Assembly: GCA_027031945.1 (NCBI GenBank)
Contig: JALVPE010000106.1
Location: 1 to 6,196, forward strand
DNA: 6,196 nucleotides
Direction: 5' to 3'
From: Candidatus Moraniibacteriota bacterium
GTDB taxonomy: Bacteria > Patescibacteriota > Minisyncoccia > Moranbacterales > GCA-2747515
Positions 1 through 6,196 of this stretch are shown here, one piece after another (positions within the stretch are counted from its first letter, which is position 1; every line of letters starts with the position of its first letter). Made by a program: the position numbers and the translations under genes. The notes beneath the pieces are model-generated. The model saw only the letters and a list, made by a program, of their open reading frames with translations. It did no database searches and had not been told where the DNA came from.

Positions 1-257
1 ATCATATACATATACACATAGAATATCCACCAAAATTATCAATAAGCGAATTTGTAAAACAATGTAAAAGAAGATCTTCAAGATTAATACAAAACGAATT
101 CCCAGAACTATCAAAAACATATTGGGGAAAACATTTCTGGGCAATAGGTTATAGAGCATGAAGCACAGGAAACATAACAGATAAAATAGTAGAAGAATAT
201 CTAAAACACCATTTAAATAAAAAATCAAATCAAGAAAATGCAATCAAACTTGAATAA
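1..257 (+). pseudogene. IS200/IS605-type Y1 transposase, 3' part with in-frame TGA
   Basis: TnpA-type Y1 transposases cut and rejoin single-stranded DNA at hairpin ends, using an HUH metal site and one catalytic tyrosine. In frame 3 the fragment reads HIHIHIEYPPK at its start, which fits the HUH motif (the first two bases, AT, would complete an Asp codon, giving the usual DH-x-H context). The family blocks RRSSRL, then FPEL, YWGKHFWAIGY, and STGNITDKIVEEYLKHH follow. The likely catalytic Tyr is codon 198-200. The stop is TAA at 255-257. A TGA at 159-161 breaks the frame between GYRA and STGNITD, inside a conserved block, while reading continues normally on both sides, so there is no frameshift. 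The start lies outside the window. Eight of nine Ile codons are ATA and none ATT, and all four Arg codons are AGA, unlike the two large genes downstream, which use ATT and CGT freely. This suggests separate ancestry. It is either a nonsense pseudogene or a gene read with a different code; family assignment is firm, the IS200/IS605 versus RAYT subgroup is not. Confidence 0.85.
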
Positions 258-271
258 CAAACAACTGAGCA

Positions 272-288
272 CTGGAATTTCATTCCAG
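272..288. repeat. Hairpin A, probable transposon-end palindrome
   Basis: CTGGAAT (272-278) pairs with ATTCCAG (282-288) around a 3-nt loop, a perfect 7-bp stem. It starts 15 nt after the transposase stop codon. It shares its CTGGA/TCCAG arms and 3-nt loop with the next hairpin, which makes a transposase recognition hairpin (IS200/IS605 right end or REP-like unit) more likely than chance. Assignment as an element end is inferred from position, since the left end is outside the window. Confidence 0.6.
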
Positions 289-290
289 AT

Positions 291-319
291 AAAAAAACCT
301 CTGGACTTCTAGTCCAGAG
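291..319 (-). terminator. Possible intrinsic terminator reading leftwards
   Basis: Read on the minus strand, the 9-bp stem of hairpin B is followed at once by GG and seven T (complement of A291-A297), the classic form of a rho-independent terminator. On the plus strand the same hairpin is followed only by TGGTTTAG, a weak U tract. No minus-strand gene lies to its right in this window, so it may act on antisense transcription, or the A tract may simply be part of the element end. Confidence 0.35.
299..319. repeat. Hairpin B, second transposon-end or REP-like palindrome
   Basis: CTCTGGACT (299-307) pairs with AGTCCAGAG (311-319) around the loop TCT, a perfect 9-bp stem. The core differs from hairpin A by one compensated base pair in each arm (A-T to C-G at the sixth stem pair of A), and the stem is extended by two pairs. 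Two tandem hairpins of the same core behind a Y1 transposase fit the subterminal palindromes of IS200/IS605 elements or a REP doublet of a RAYT. The 3' cleavage site and exact element boundary cannot be fixed without the left end or an empty site. Confidence 0.6.
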
Positions 320-388
320 TGGTTTAGTAAGAATACATAATTGATATTATATAATGGCTAAAGTTGTTGGGAATTGTTACGGTTTTTT

Positions 389-416
389 TTGTTTCTTTCT
401 TTTGTTATGTTATAAT
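389..416 (+). promoter_or_regulatory. Extended -10 promoter for the two-gene operon
   Basis: A perfect -10 hexamer TATAAT lies at 411-416 and is preceded by TG at 408-409 in the extended -10 spacing (TGnTATAAT). The best -35 candidate, TTGTTT at 389-394, has a 16-nt spacer and matches the consensus only in its first three bases; an extended -10 usually compensates for a weak -35. Transcription would start near 422-424, giving a leader of about 32-35 nt. The T-rich tract at 383-406 lies just upstream of the -10. Position, orientation and match to consensus make this the likely operon promoter. Confidence 0.6.
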
Positions 417-455
417 TGTAGTACATAAAATAAAATCTTTTAATAATTTTAATAT

Positions 456-3263
456 ATGGCTAGTGATGATACTGAATTTAAAAAACTTAAAAATGTGCGG
501 CTAGATAACGAGCAAACTTCAGATCAACAAGAAAGGCAAAAAGAGAGATTGTTTATTCAATGGAAAAAATATGATGCTCAAGTTGATGATGTGCTTCAAA
601 TTTTAGAAAGGGCTGAAGAAATTGTTAATGATGAGGCTGATTCGAGTAAAATAGATAAATTGGATGCTAGTATTATAGAATTTAATACATTATCAGAAGA
701 GTTTGACGAAATTGGGTCTAAAATAAATTCCGAAACAGATGTAAATGAAATTGCTCGTTATATAGAAAGAGGTTTTGAAATCGTAAACAAATTGGAGAAA
801 ATTGTGAGTGATGTAGAAAATATATTAGGCATGGACAAAGACGAAATTAAAGGCATAAAAAAAGATGAAAGTAATTCGCCAATTGGTGCATTTACTGTTG
901 AGCAAGGTAAATTAGAAGATGGTGATATAGTGGGTTTATCAGAGCAAGAACGAGAAGTTATTGAACAATCCATAACTAGTATTAAAAGACGTTTTACGAA
1001 TGTTGATAAGGAGGATGATATGGTAGTTGCACAGTTTTGGAGCAATATTTCAGAGGAAATTAAAGAAGAAGGTGGCATGACAGGTAATGCACTTGGAAAA
1101 GTTATGGATATAATTATAAAAAATGTTGATAGCAACAAAGAATCATCATTTGGTAAATGGGAGCAACTTATTGCTTTTTGGGAGAAGACAAAAAAATCCG
1201 GTGAGCAATCTGCAAGTAGTAAAAGTATAGAAAATACAAAAAGTACAAAAATGGATAAAGCAGAAATAAACACTTTTTATGATACAGTTTTAATAGATGC
1301 AGAAGAAAATTATTTAAGTATTAAACAGATAAAAGATGAGGTAAAAAATATAAAAAGGAGTATATGGAAAAAAAAGAAAGAAATTGAAAAAGCCAAAACC
1401 AAATCTCAAAGACGAAAAAAAAATGCAGAGTTGTTAAATTTAAAACTTGAATCCGCAACAAGATTAAAAGTAATTTTGGATGAAAAGAAAGAAATTGACA
1501 AACAAAGAAGTGAAGAACAAAAGAAAAAAAGCAGAAAAACTCTTGAAAAGAAAAAAGAAACAGTTGGTAACAAACAGGGAGTCGCTGTAGAGCAATTTAA
1601 AGTAAATGGACAAGAGATTAGCAATGAAATAAATGCTCTTTTTGATAGTGAAGGAATTGAACAGTATATTGGAACCGGTAAAAGTAAAAAATCACAAGAA
1701 AATCGTAATAGAATAGATACTTACAAAAAAGAAATTATTGAAAGTATTGTTGAAATTGAAAATGTTGCCGGTCGCAAAATAAACCGTGGGCAATTTGCAA
1801 TTGATTATGCAAATGAAAAACAAGCGACAGCTATTGCCAAAATTTTGGAAGATACGGTTAAAAGAGCGTACACAGAAGAGCGACTAAAAGAAATTCAAAA
1901 AACGCGTGATGTAGCAGATATTACATTTACGCAGATGGATAAGTATAATACAAAATATGACAGTTTGAATGCCGACACAGAACGAGGGGGAGATGAAAAA
2001 TTTAAAGAAATAACGCGTGAGGTATGGAAAGAGTTTGCTGTACGTGGTTTTTTGGTAAAGGATCGTGAAACTGGCGAAATTAAAGTAAATGGTAACACAA
2101 ATACAGATTGTAAAACCGCACTTTACTTTTTGCAAAAAGCGGGAATAAATGTAAGTGACGTAGCATATGTTGCGCCAGGTGAGTATGATCCTGGCAAAAT
2201 CAATATTGATACAGGCAAAAAAGATGGATTAATTATATTGGGTGATGGTACAGTTATTATAGATCATCATGGAGAGGATTCTCCATTGGACACTTCTGCA
2301 ACAGCAGAGGTATATGATAAGCTTGTGCGACTAGGATTATTGGAAAAGAAAGAATCGGATGTCAGATTAGTTGAATTTATAAATCAAGTTGATAATTTTG
2401 ATTTTCCAAACGCTCAAACATTTTTTAAAAATTACTTTAATAATGCGCATAAAACAGTATTGGGGACATATCGCATGTTGCCACCTGAAGCACTGGAAAA
2501 GTTTTTTGCTTACAAAAATCATAAAACAGGCAAATCATTATCACCAACAGAACCATTGTCAATTGCACTTAGACGTAAATTTTATATTGAAAATCAACCA
2601 AATAGCAAAAAGGAAAGTCGTGGGCAAAAAGTGAAAAAGAATATTGAGAAACAGCGTAAACATTTAGAACAAATGGAAAAAGATGGATTGATTGTAGAGT
2701 CGGATAGATATGGGAAAATTTGTGTAGTGACGGAAGGTAATCTCTACAATGAATCTATACGTGCTTTTGGGTGTGATACTGTTATATTTTGGAACAAAGA
2801 TGAAAATGATGTTTTTATATCCAGTCTTGTAGGTAAGCCAATTACTGATACTTTTGCGCAAGGCGATAATATACGTAAAACAATGTGGATTAAGCCAAAA
2901 AGTTCAGATGATAAATTAACTATACAGTTAAAAGATGTCTTAGAAAAAATGACTGATGGTAAATTAAAGGCATCAGAAAAATTACAAAAAATACTAGATA
3001 CTAATGGAGAACGCACAGATCGTGTAGAGTTAACAGAGATAGAAAGTAAATATCTCACGCCCTATATTAAGCGTGTGCGAGAAAATATAGGATTTATAGA
3101 TACACTGGATTTTTCAGACCTTAAAGGTGAACAAATAGCGCGAGAAAAGAAAAAACTTATGAGCATGGTTTGGAAGGAACTGAAAGAAGATATAGATAAA
3201 TCAATGCGGTTTACATCTGGACAAACAAAAGATATTATAGAATTGATTAAAGATAAAATATAA
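456..3263 (+). CDS. Large coiled-coil protein with DHH-type phosphoesterase domain
   Basis: A 935-residue protein with no signal peptide or membrane segment, so probably cytosolic. Residues 1-280 are acidic and mostly helical. Residues about 285-372 are a very Lys/Glu-rich, probable coiled coil. Residues about 530-665 carry the DHH phosphoesterase pattern in the expected order: motif I as N549-T-D551, motif II as D585 in NIDTG, motif III as D603-H604-H605 preceded by hydrophobic residues and followed by TSAT (613-616), and motif IV as D646 in INQVDNFDF. The first Asp of motif I is replaced by Asn. Family members bind Mn2+ and hydrolyse phosphoesters such as short RNA, ssDNA, cyclic dinucleotides or polyphosphate; the substrate here cannot be told. 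A segment at about 753-814 (GKICVVTEGN to MWIKP) sits where a DHHA1 substrate domain would be, but the usual GGGHxxA signature is absent. The protein is much longer than NrnA-type enzymes (about 320 aa). The ATG has no Shine-Dalgarno before it; it was chosen because it is the first in-frame ATG after the promoter. It is followed 5 nt later by the LysM-like membrane protein gene. Domain call is moderately sure; catalytic activity is open. Confidence 0.75.
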   Translation: MASDDTEFKKLKNVRLDNEQTSDQQERQKERLFIQWKKYDAQVDDVLQILERAEEIVNDEADSSKIDKLDASIIEFNTLSEEFDEIGSKINSETDVNEIARYIERGFEIVNKLEKIVSDVENILGMDKDEIKGIKKDESNSPIGAFTVEQGKLEDGDIVGLSEQEREVIEQSITSIKRRFTNVDKEDDMVVAQFWSNISEEIKEEGGMTGNALGKVMDIIIKNVDSNKESSFGKWEQLIAFWEKTKKSGEQSASSKSIENTKSTKMDKAEINTFYDTVLIDAEENYLSIKQIKDEVKNIKRSIWKKKKEIEKAKTKSQRRKKNAELLNLKLESATRLKVILDEKKEIDKQRSEEQKKKSRKTLEKKKETVGNKQGVAVEQFKVNGQEISNEINALFDSEGIEQYIGTGKSKKSQENRNRIDTYKKEIIESIVEIENVAGRKINRGQFAIDYANEKQATAIAKILEDTVKRAYTEERLKEIQKTRDVADITFTQMDKYNTKYDSLNADTERGGDEKFKEITREVWKEFAVRGFLVKDRETGEIKVNGNTNTDCKTALYFLQKAGINVSDVAYVAPGEYDPGKINIDTGKKDGLIILGDGTVIIDHHGEDSPLDTSATAEVYDKLVRLGLLEKKESDVRLVEFINQVDNFDFPNAQTFFKNYFNNAHKTVLGTYRMLPPEALEKFFAYKNHKTGKSLSPTEPLSIALRRKFYIENQPNSKKESRGQKVKKNIEKQRKHLEQMEKDGLIVESDRYGKICVVTEGNLYNESIRAFGCDTVIFWNKDENDVFISSLVGKPITDTFAQGDNIRKTMWIKPKSSDDKLTIQLKDVLEKMTDGKLKASEKLQKILDTNGERTDRVELTEIESKYLTPYIKRVRENIGFIDTLDFSDLKGEQIAREKKKLMSMVWKELKEDIDKSMRFTSGQTKDIIELIKDKI
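1008..1022 (+). promoter_or_regulatory. Internal Shine-Dalgarno with in-frame ATG
   Basis: AAGGAGG at 1008-1014 stands 5 nt before an ATG at 1020-1022 that is in frame with the DHH-domain gene (Met189). It could start a second product of 747 residues that keeps the coiled coil and the DHH domain but lacks the acidic N-terminus. It encodes DKEDDM in the long frame, so it may be a by-product of Lys-Glu-Asp codons. It stands out because neither annotated gene start has a recognisable ribosome binding site. Confidence 0.3.
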
Positions 3264-3268
3264 AAAAT

Positions 3269-6145
3269 ATGTCAACACAAAAAAGTGAACAACGTATGAA
3301 TTTACTCAAGCAATATTTGAAAGGATCAAAAGAAAAATGTGATGATAAATGTGCCACGATTGATGCAGATGTTTTGGCTAAACAACAAACGTCTGGTACA
3401 ATGAATGACAAAGAACAAAAAGGCAAAGAAGCAAAAAAACAAATTAATAAAAAAGATGATATGAAGTTAGAAAATCCAAGTGTACTTGCTAGAGATATAC
3501 CAAGTGATGGTACAAGTAAAACAAAGACAGATAATCAATACGATGTTCGTGAGATTGCGGAAAATTCTTGGACTGATGAGGAGAAAGCTGATTTTGATAA
3601 AGAATGGGCTAAGAAAGAGCAAAAACAATCTACTAATAATGTATCTGAAGAACTTGTAGATGATCCAGAAGCAGCTGCTATGGGAGGATTTGATCGTGGT
3701 TCTGGGAATGAAGATGAAATGTCACTACAAAAGGAGGGTGGCACAGGAGATGATGAAAAAAATATAGAAGAACTTGATCCAAGTGCGATTACTGAAGTGC
3801 GAGAGGGTGATAAAAAAAATGAAGCAGATATGGAGCAATTGAGAGTGGCTTTAGATAAGGCTCGTGATGCATTAGTTACAAAAAAACGAAGAGCGGAGAC
3901 GTCAGTTGATAAAATTAAATCGTTATTAGGCAGAGTTAGTGTTGGCAATGTTAGTGATGAAATAAAACAAATTGAAGATGAATACAATAGCATTCTCATG
4001 CAGTTGAAAGATAAGTTGTTACAAGAAAGAGATTCCGAAAATACAAGTGAAGAACGTAAGAGAGAAATAAATGCCGAGATAAAATTCATGGCAATAAATG
4101 AGGGAATTAAATTAAATGATGCAGAAACAAAAGTAAGATTGGAAACAAAGTGGGGAGCGATTGGTAATAAAATTAACAAAGTTGGATTATGGTATAAAAA
4201 TTTACCAAAAAGTGTTAAATATGCCATGACTGGAGCATTATTTGCTGGAGGAGCAGCACTTACTATGAGTGGTGGAGGTGTTGTGGCCGGAGGTGCGCTC
4301 GCTTCGATTAAAGGTTTGAAACGTATTTTTGGCGCGACCGCTGTTGGAGCTGGAGTTGGTGCTGGATTAGAAGCAAAAGTAAATGCAAAAAGACAGAAGA
4401 AATTGATGGAGGCTATGAAAAAATTTGGAGAAATGTCTTTGGAAGAGCAAAATGAAGTTATCAATGGTATAGATAATTTTAATAATAAAACACAGGAGGA
4501 GTATGAAAAAATAAAAACATCCAGAAGAAGAATTAAATTCGCAGCAATAAGTTCCGCAGCAGCATTGCTTGTAGGCGGGAAAGTAGTATCACATTTTATG
4601 TCAGGAGATAGTGTCAGTGATGCAGTACATGAGCATGTTAGTGGAGAGCATTTGAGAGTGCTTAGCGCTCAAGAACTTGCACAAGAAACAAAGTATGGGG
4701 AAAGTGTTTTTAATTCTATGTCACAAGAATTTACAGATGAGATGAAACACACAAAGGCATTTGAGGTTTTTAAAAATAAGTATGGTCCAGATGCGTATTT
4801 AAAATATTTACAAAATGGTGGTGATGATACAAAATGGCAAAAAAAAGTGGAAAACGCTTTGAAACTCTATAAGGAGTCAGCAAAACATCAATTAGCTCCT
4901 AATGTTACATCTGAAGATGTTCCATCGGGTGGAGTGCATGAAGGTCCTGGTACACCTTGGTTGGAGAAAGAATTGGAGGCAGATCATGAGAAAGTATCAT
5001 CAGATGGAACAATAATAAAAGACACATTCGAACAAGAAGCAGATAAGACATTTTCTCAGTATCAGTTCAATAATAAAATTCCTGATATTTCAGAAACTGT
5101 TGCTGCAACAGAGGTTTCTGCGCCAGAATTATCTGAGATTTCTGTTAACGTAAAGCCCGGTGATAATTTATGGAATCTAATTAAGGCACAATTGGAAACA
5201 AACAGTCAATTTGAAGGTATGACTGAAGATCAACGAATTATGGCTATTGATGAATTAAAGGATAAATTTGCGAGCATGAGTCATGAGGATTTAAAAAGTA
5301 TCGGATTTAGGAGTGGTGATATAAATAAAATTTACCCAGGTGATAAATTAAATCTTACAAGTGTAATGGGTAACTCTGAGACGATTAAACATGCGTTATC
5401 AACCGGAAAACATTTCACTGGAGAATTAGAAACACATGGAGTACCAGTATCGGAACATGGAAACATTGCAAGTGCGGAAAAGGCTGTTGATACAAAAGCA
5501 ATTAGCTCTGATGCGCAGTATATTATCCATCACAATTATGGTTTGACTGATGAAGAATTTGCACGTATTGAAGACACACCTGTTTCTGAGATTCTCGATC
5601 AAGCTGTAGGTAAGGACCCTAGTACGTGGACACCACTAGAAAGAGATTTGATGGAGTTTAACGGATTGGATGAAAGAGTGGGACAACAGACAGTAGGCGA
5701 AGTTTTGCGCGAAACCACTCTTCATCATGCAAATGATACGGTAGCAGGCGTTACTCAAGAGCATATACAAGAAGTTGCAGATAGTGCAGCTAATCAATTT
5801 GAGGGAATGACAGAGTCAGAGGTTTTGAGGGAGTTAGTTGGTAATAGAGAATTTAAGATTGCGGTAGCACAACAAATACAAGAAATATTTGGCACAAAAA
5901 ATATTACAGATGCACTGCGAAATATTGCGCCAAAGGATATGAACTTTTTTCTAAGTGAAGGATATGTGGGACAAGAAAAAGAAATGGTACTTGCTTTGCG
6001 TGATAGAGCGGTGAAAGCCTTTGGAGATAGTGGCAATCCAAAACCTGGTGCAAAAGTTGGACAATATATTACACGTATGCTTGCAAAAGCAGTGCATGAA
6101 GGGAAAGTAAAAGATGTATTTCCATCATCAACGTTTTCAAAATAA
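3269..6145 (+). CDS. Large membrane protein with LysM-like module
   Basis: I do not recognise a named family for this 958-residue protein. Residues 1-190 are hydrophilic, acidic and low in complexity, with the protein's only two cysteines as C24-xxx-C28. Residues about 190-285 are charged and probably coiled coil. Residues 317-370 are strongly Gly/Ala-rich and hydrophobic, interrupted by KGLKR near 348-352, and can form two or three membrane passes; a further hydrophobic helix lies at about 422-443 after RRR at 419-421. There is no N-terminal signal peptide, so the N-terminal half is probably cytosolic and the roughly 515 C-terminal residues probably lie outside. Residues 626-697 look like a LysM glycan-binding module: VKPGDNLW at the start and IYPGDKLNL at the end match its two hallmark ends, but the spacing is about 25 residues longer than usual. 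The rest, to 958, is helical and of unknown function. The start ATG lies 5 nt after the upstream stop, without a Shine-Dalgarno, which suggests translational coupling. Likely role, by inference: envelope-associated scaffold or anchor working with the upstream DHH-domain protein. Confidence 0.75.
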   Translation: MSTQKSEQRMNLLKQYLKGSKEKCDDKCATIDADVLAKQQTSGTMNDKEQKGKEAKKQINKKDDMKLENPSVLARDIPSDGTSKTKTDNQYDVREIAENSWTDEEKADFDKEWAKKEQKQSTNNVSEELVDDPEAAAMGGFDRGSGNEDEMSLQKEGGTGDDEKNIEELDPSAITEVREGDKKNEADMEQLRVALDKARDALVTKKRRAETSVDKIKSLLGRVSVGNVSDEIKQIEDEYNSILMQLKDKLLQERDSENTSEERKREINAEIKFMAINEGIKLNDAETKVRLETKWGAIGNKINKVGLWYKNLPKSVKYAMTGALFAGGAALTMSGGGVVAGGALASIKGLKRIFGATAVGAGVGAGLEAKVNAKRQKKLMEAMKKFGEMSLEEQNEVINGIDNFNNKTQEEYEKIKTSRRRIKFAAISSAAALLVGGKVVSHFMSGDSVSDAVHEHVSGEHLRVLSAQELAQETKYGESVFNSMSQEFTDEMKHTKAFEVFKNKYGPDAYLKYLQNGGDDTKWQKKVENALKLYKESAKHQLAPNVTSEDVPSGGVHEGPGTPWLEKELEADHEKVSSDGTIIKDTFEQEADKTFSQYQFNNKIPDISETVAATEVSAPELSEISVNVKPGDNLWNLIKAQLETNSQFEGMTEDQRIMAIDELKDKFASMSHEDLKSIGFRSGDINKIYPGDKLNLTSVMGNSETIKHALSTGKHFTGELETHGVPVSEHGNIASAEKAVDTKAISSDAQYIIHHNYGLTDEEFARIEDTPVSEILDQAVGKDPSTWTPLERDLMEFNGLDERVGQQTVGEVLRETTLHHANDTVAGVTQEHIQEVADSAANQFEGMTESEVLRELVGNREFKIAVAQQIQEIFGTKNITDALRNIAPKDMNFFLSEGYVGQEKEMVLALRDRAVKAFGDSGNPKPGAKVGQYITRMLAKAVHEGKVKDVFPSSTFSK

Positions 6146-6196
6146 ATTAAATAATAAATATTAAAATCTACTTTTGTTCAAATATGAACTATAGGT

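Larger units (their letters stand above)
258..455. other. Intergenic region between transposase remnant and operon
   Basis: These 198 nt hold the two transposon-type hairpins (272-319), a T-rich tract (383-406) and the extended -10 promoter. A second TATAAT at 350-355 has no plausible -35. The leader just before the ATG at 456 is only A and T for 15 nt or more, without a purine-rich ribosome binding site. I see no tRNA, riboswitch or small RNA structure. Confidence 0.6.

Noticed and set aside
350..355. Second TATAAT as an alternative -10
   Set aside because: No -35 at 15-19 nt and no TG extension; the 411-416 box is better on all counts.
354..428. 24-residue Cys-rich hydrophobic peptide frame (MAKVVGNCYGFFCFF...)
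   Set aside because: It arises from the T-rich tract, overlaps the likely promoter and has no ribosome binding site.
758..1273. 171-codon open frame on the minus strand, hydrophobic product
   Set aside because: Antisense shadow of the acidic N-terminal part of the DHH-domain gene; the Ser/Leu/Phe composition mirrors the sense strand.
2262..2270. Naming the first gene recJ or nrnA from the DHH motif
   Set aside because: Length, coiled-coil N-terminus, altered motif I and missing GGGHxxA do not fit either enzyme.
2389..2634. 81-codon open frame on the plus strand in another frame
   Set aside because: Overlaps the DHH domain, whose reading frame carries clear motifs; no ribosome binding site or recognisable product.
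3535..4464. 309-codon open frame on the minus strand
   Set aside because: It lies wholly opposite the LysM-like membrane protein gene; its Ser/Pro/Phe-rich product is what antisense reading of Asp/Glu/Lys/Gly-rich codons gives, and it has no promoter or ribosome binding site.
4494..4505. AGGAGGA followed by ATG inside the membrane protein gene
   Set aside because: The ATG is out of frame and meets a stop after three codons.
6176..6189. Small hairpin GTTCA-AATA-TGAAC after the second gene as a terminator
   Set aside because: Only a 5-bp AT-rich stem with no T run behind it, and the window ends 7 nt later.

Overview
The window is AT-rich and carries two very long genes without detectable Shine-Dalgarno sequences, next to the remnant of an IS200/IS605-type element. 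Large, Lys/Glu/Asp-rich orphan proteins of this kind suggest a Patescibacteria (CPR) genome. This is an inference from style; no marker gene is present to place the organism.

Layout: Positions 1-257 hold the 3' part of a Y1 (HUH) transposase gene of the IS200/IS605 or RAYT type, interrupted by one in-frame TGA at 159-161. Two near-identical hairpins follow at 272-288 and 299-319 and probably belong to the element's right end. Positions 320-455 are a non-coding leader with an extended -10 promoter (TGTTATAAT, 408-416). Two genes then lie on the + strand with only 5 nt between them. The first (456-3263, 935 aa) is a soluble protein with a long coiled-coil region followed by a DHH-type phosphoesterase domain. 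The second (3269-6145, 958 aa) is a membrane protein with an acidic N-terminal half, Gly-rich membrane segments and a long C-terminal region that starts with a LysM-like module. The last 51 nt are AT-rich and hold no clear signal.

The two large genes are almost certainly one transcription unit. One makes a predicted cytosolic DHH-type enzyme or nucleotide-binding protein on a coiled-coil scaffold. The other makes a predicted membrane-anchored, envelope-facing protein with a cytosolic coiled coil through which the two could meet. I do not recognise a characterised system with this pair. Its role is unknown; a link between nucleotide or nucleic-acid turnover and the cell envelope is a hypothesis only.

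The large genes contain about 1,890 sense codons without an in-frame TGA, so the host appears to read TGA as stop. The transposase fragment is therefore either a recent nonsense pseudogene or a sequence that came from a lineage that reads TGA as an amino acid.
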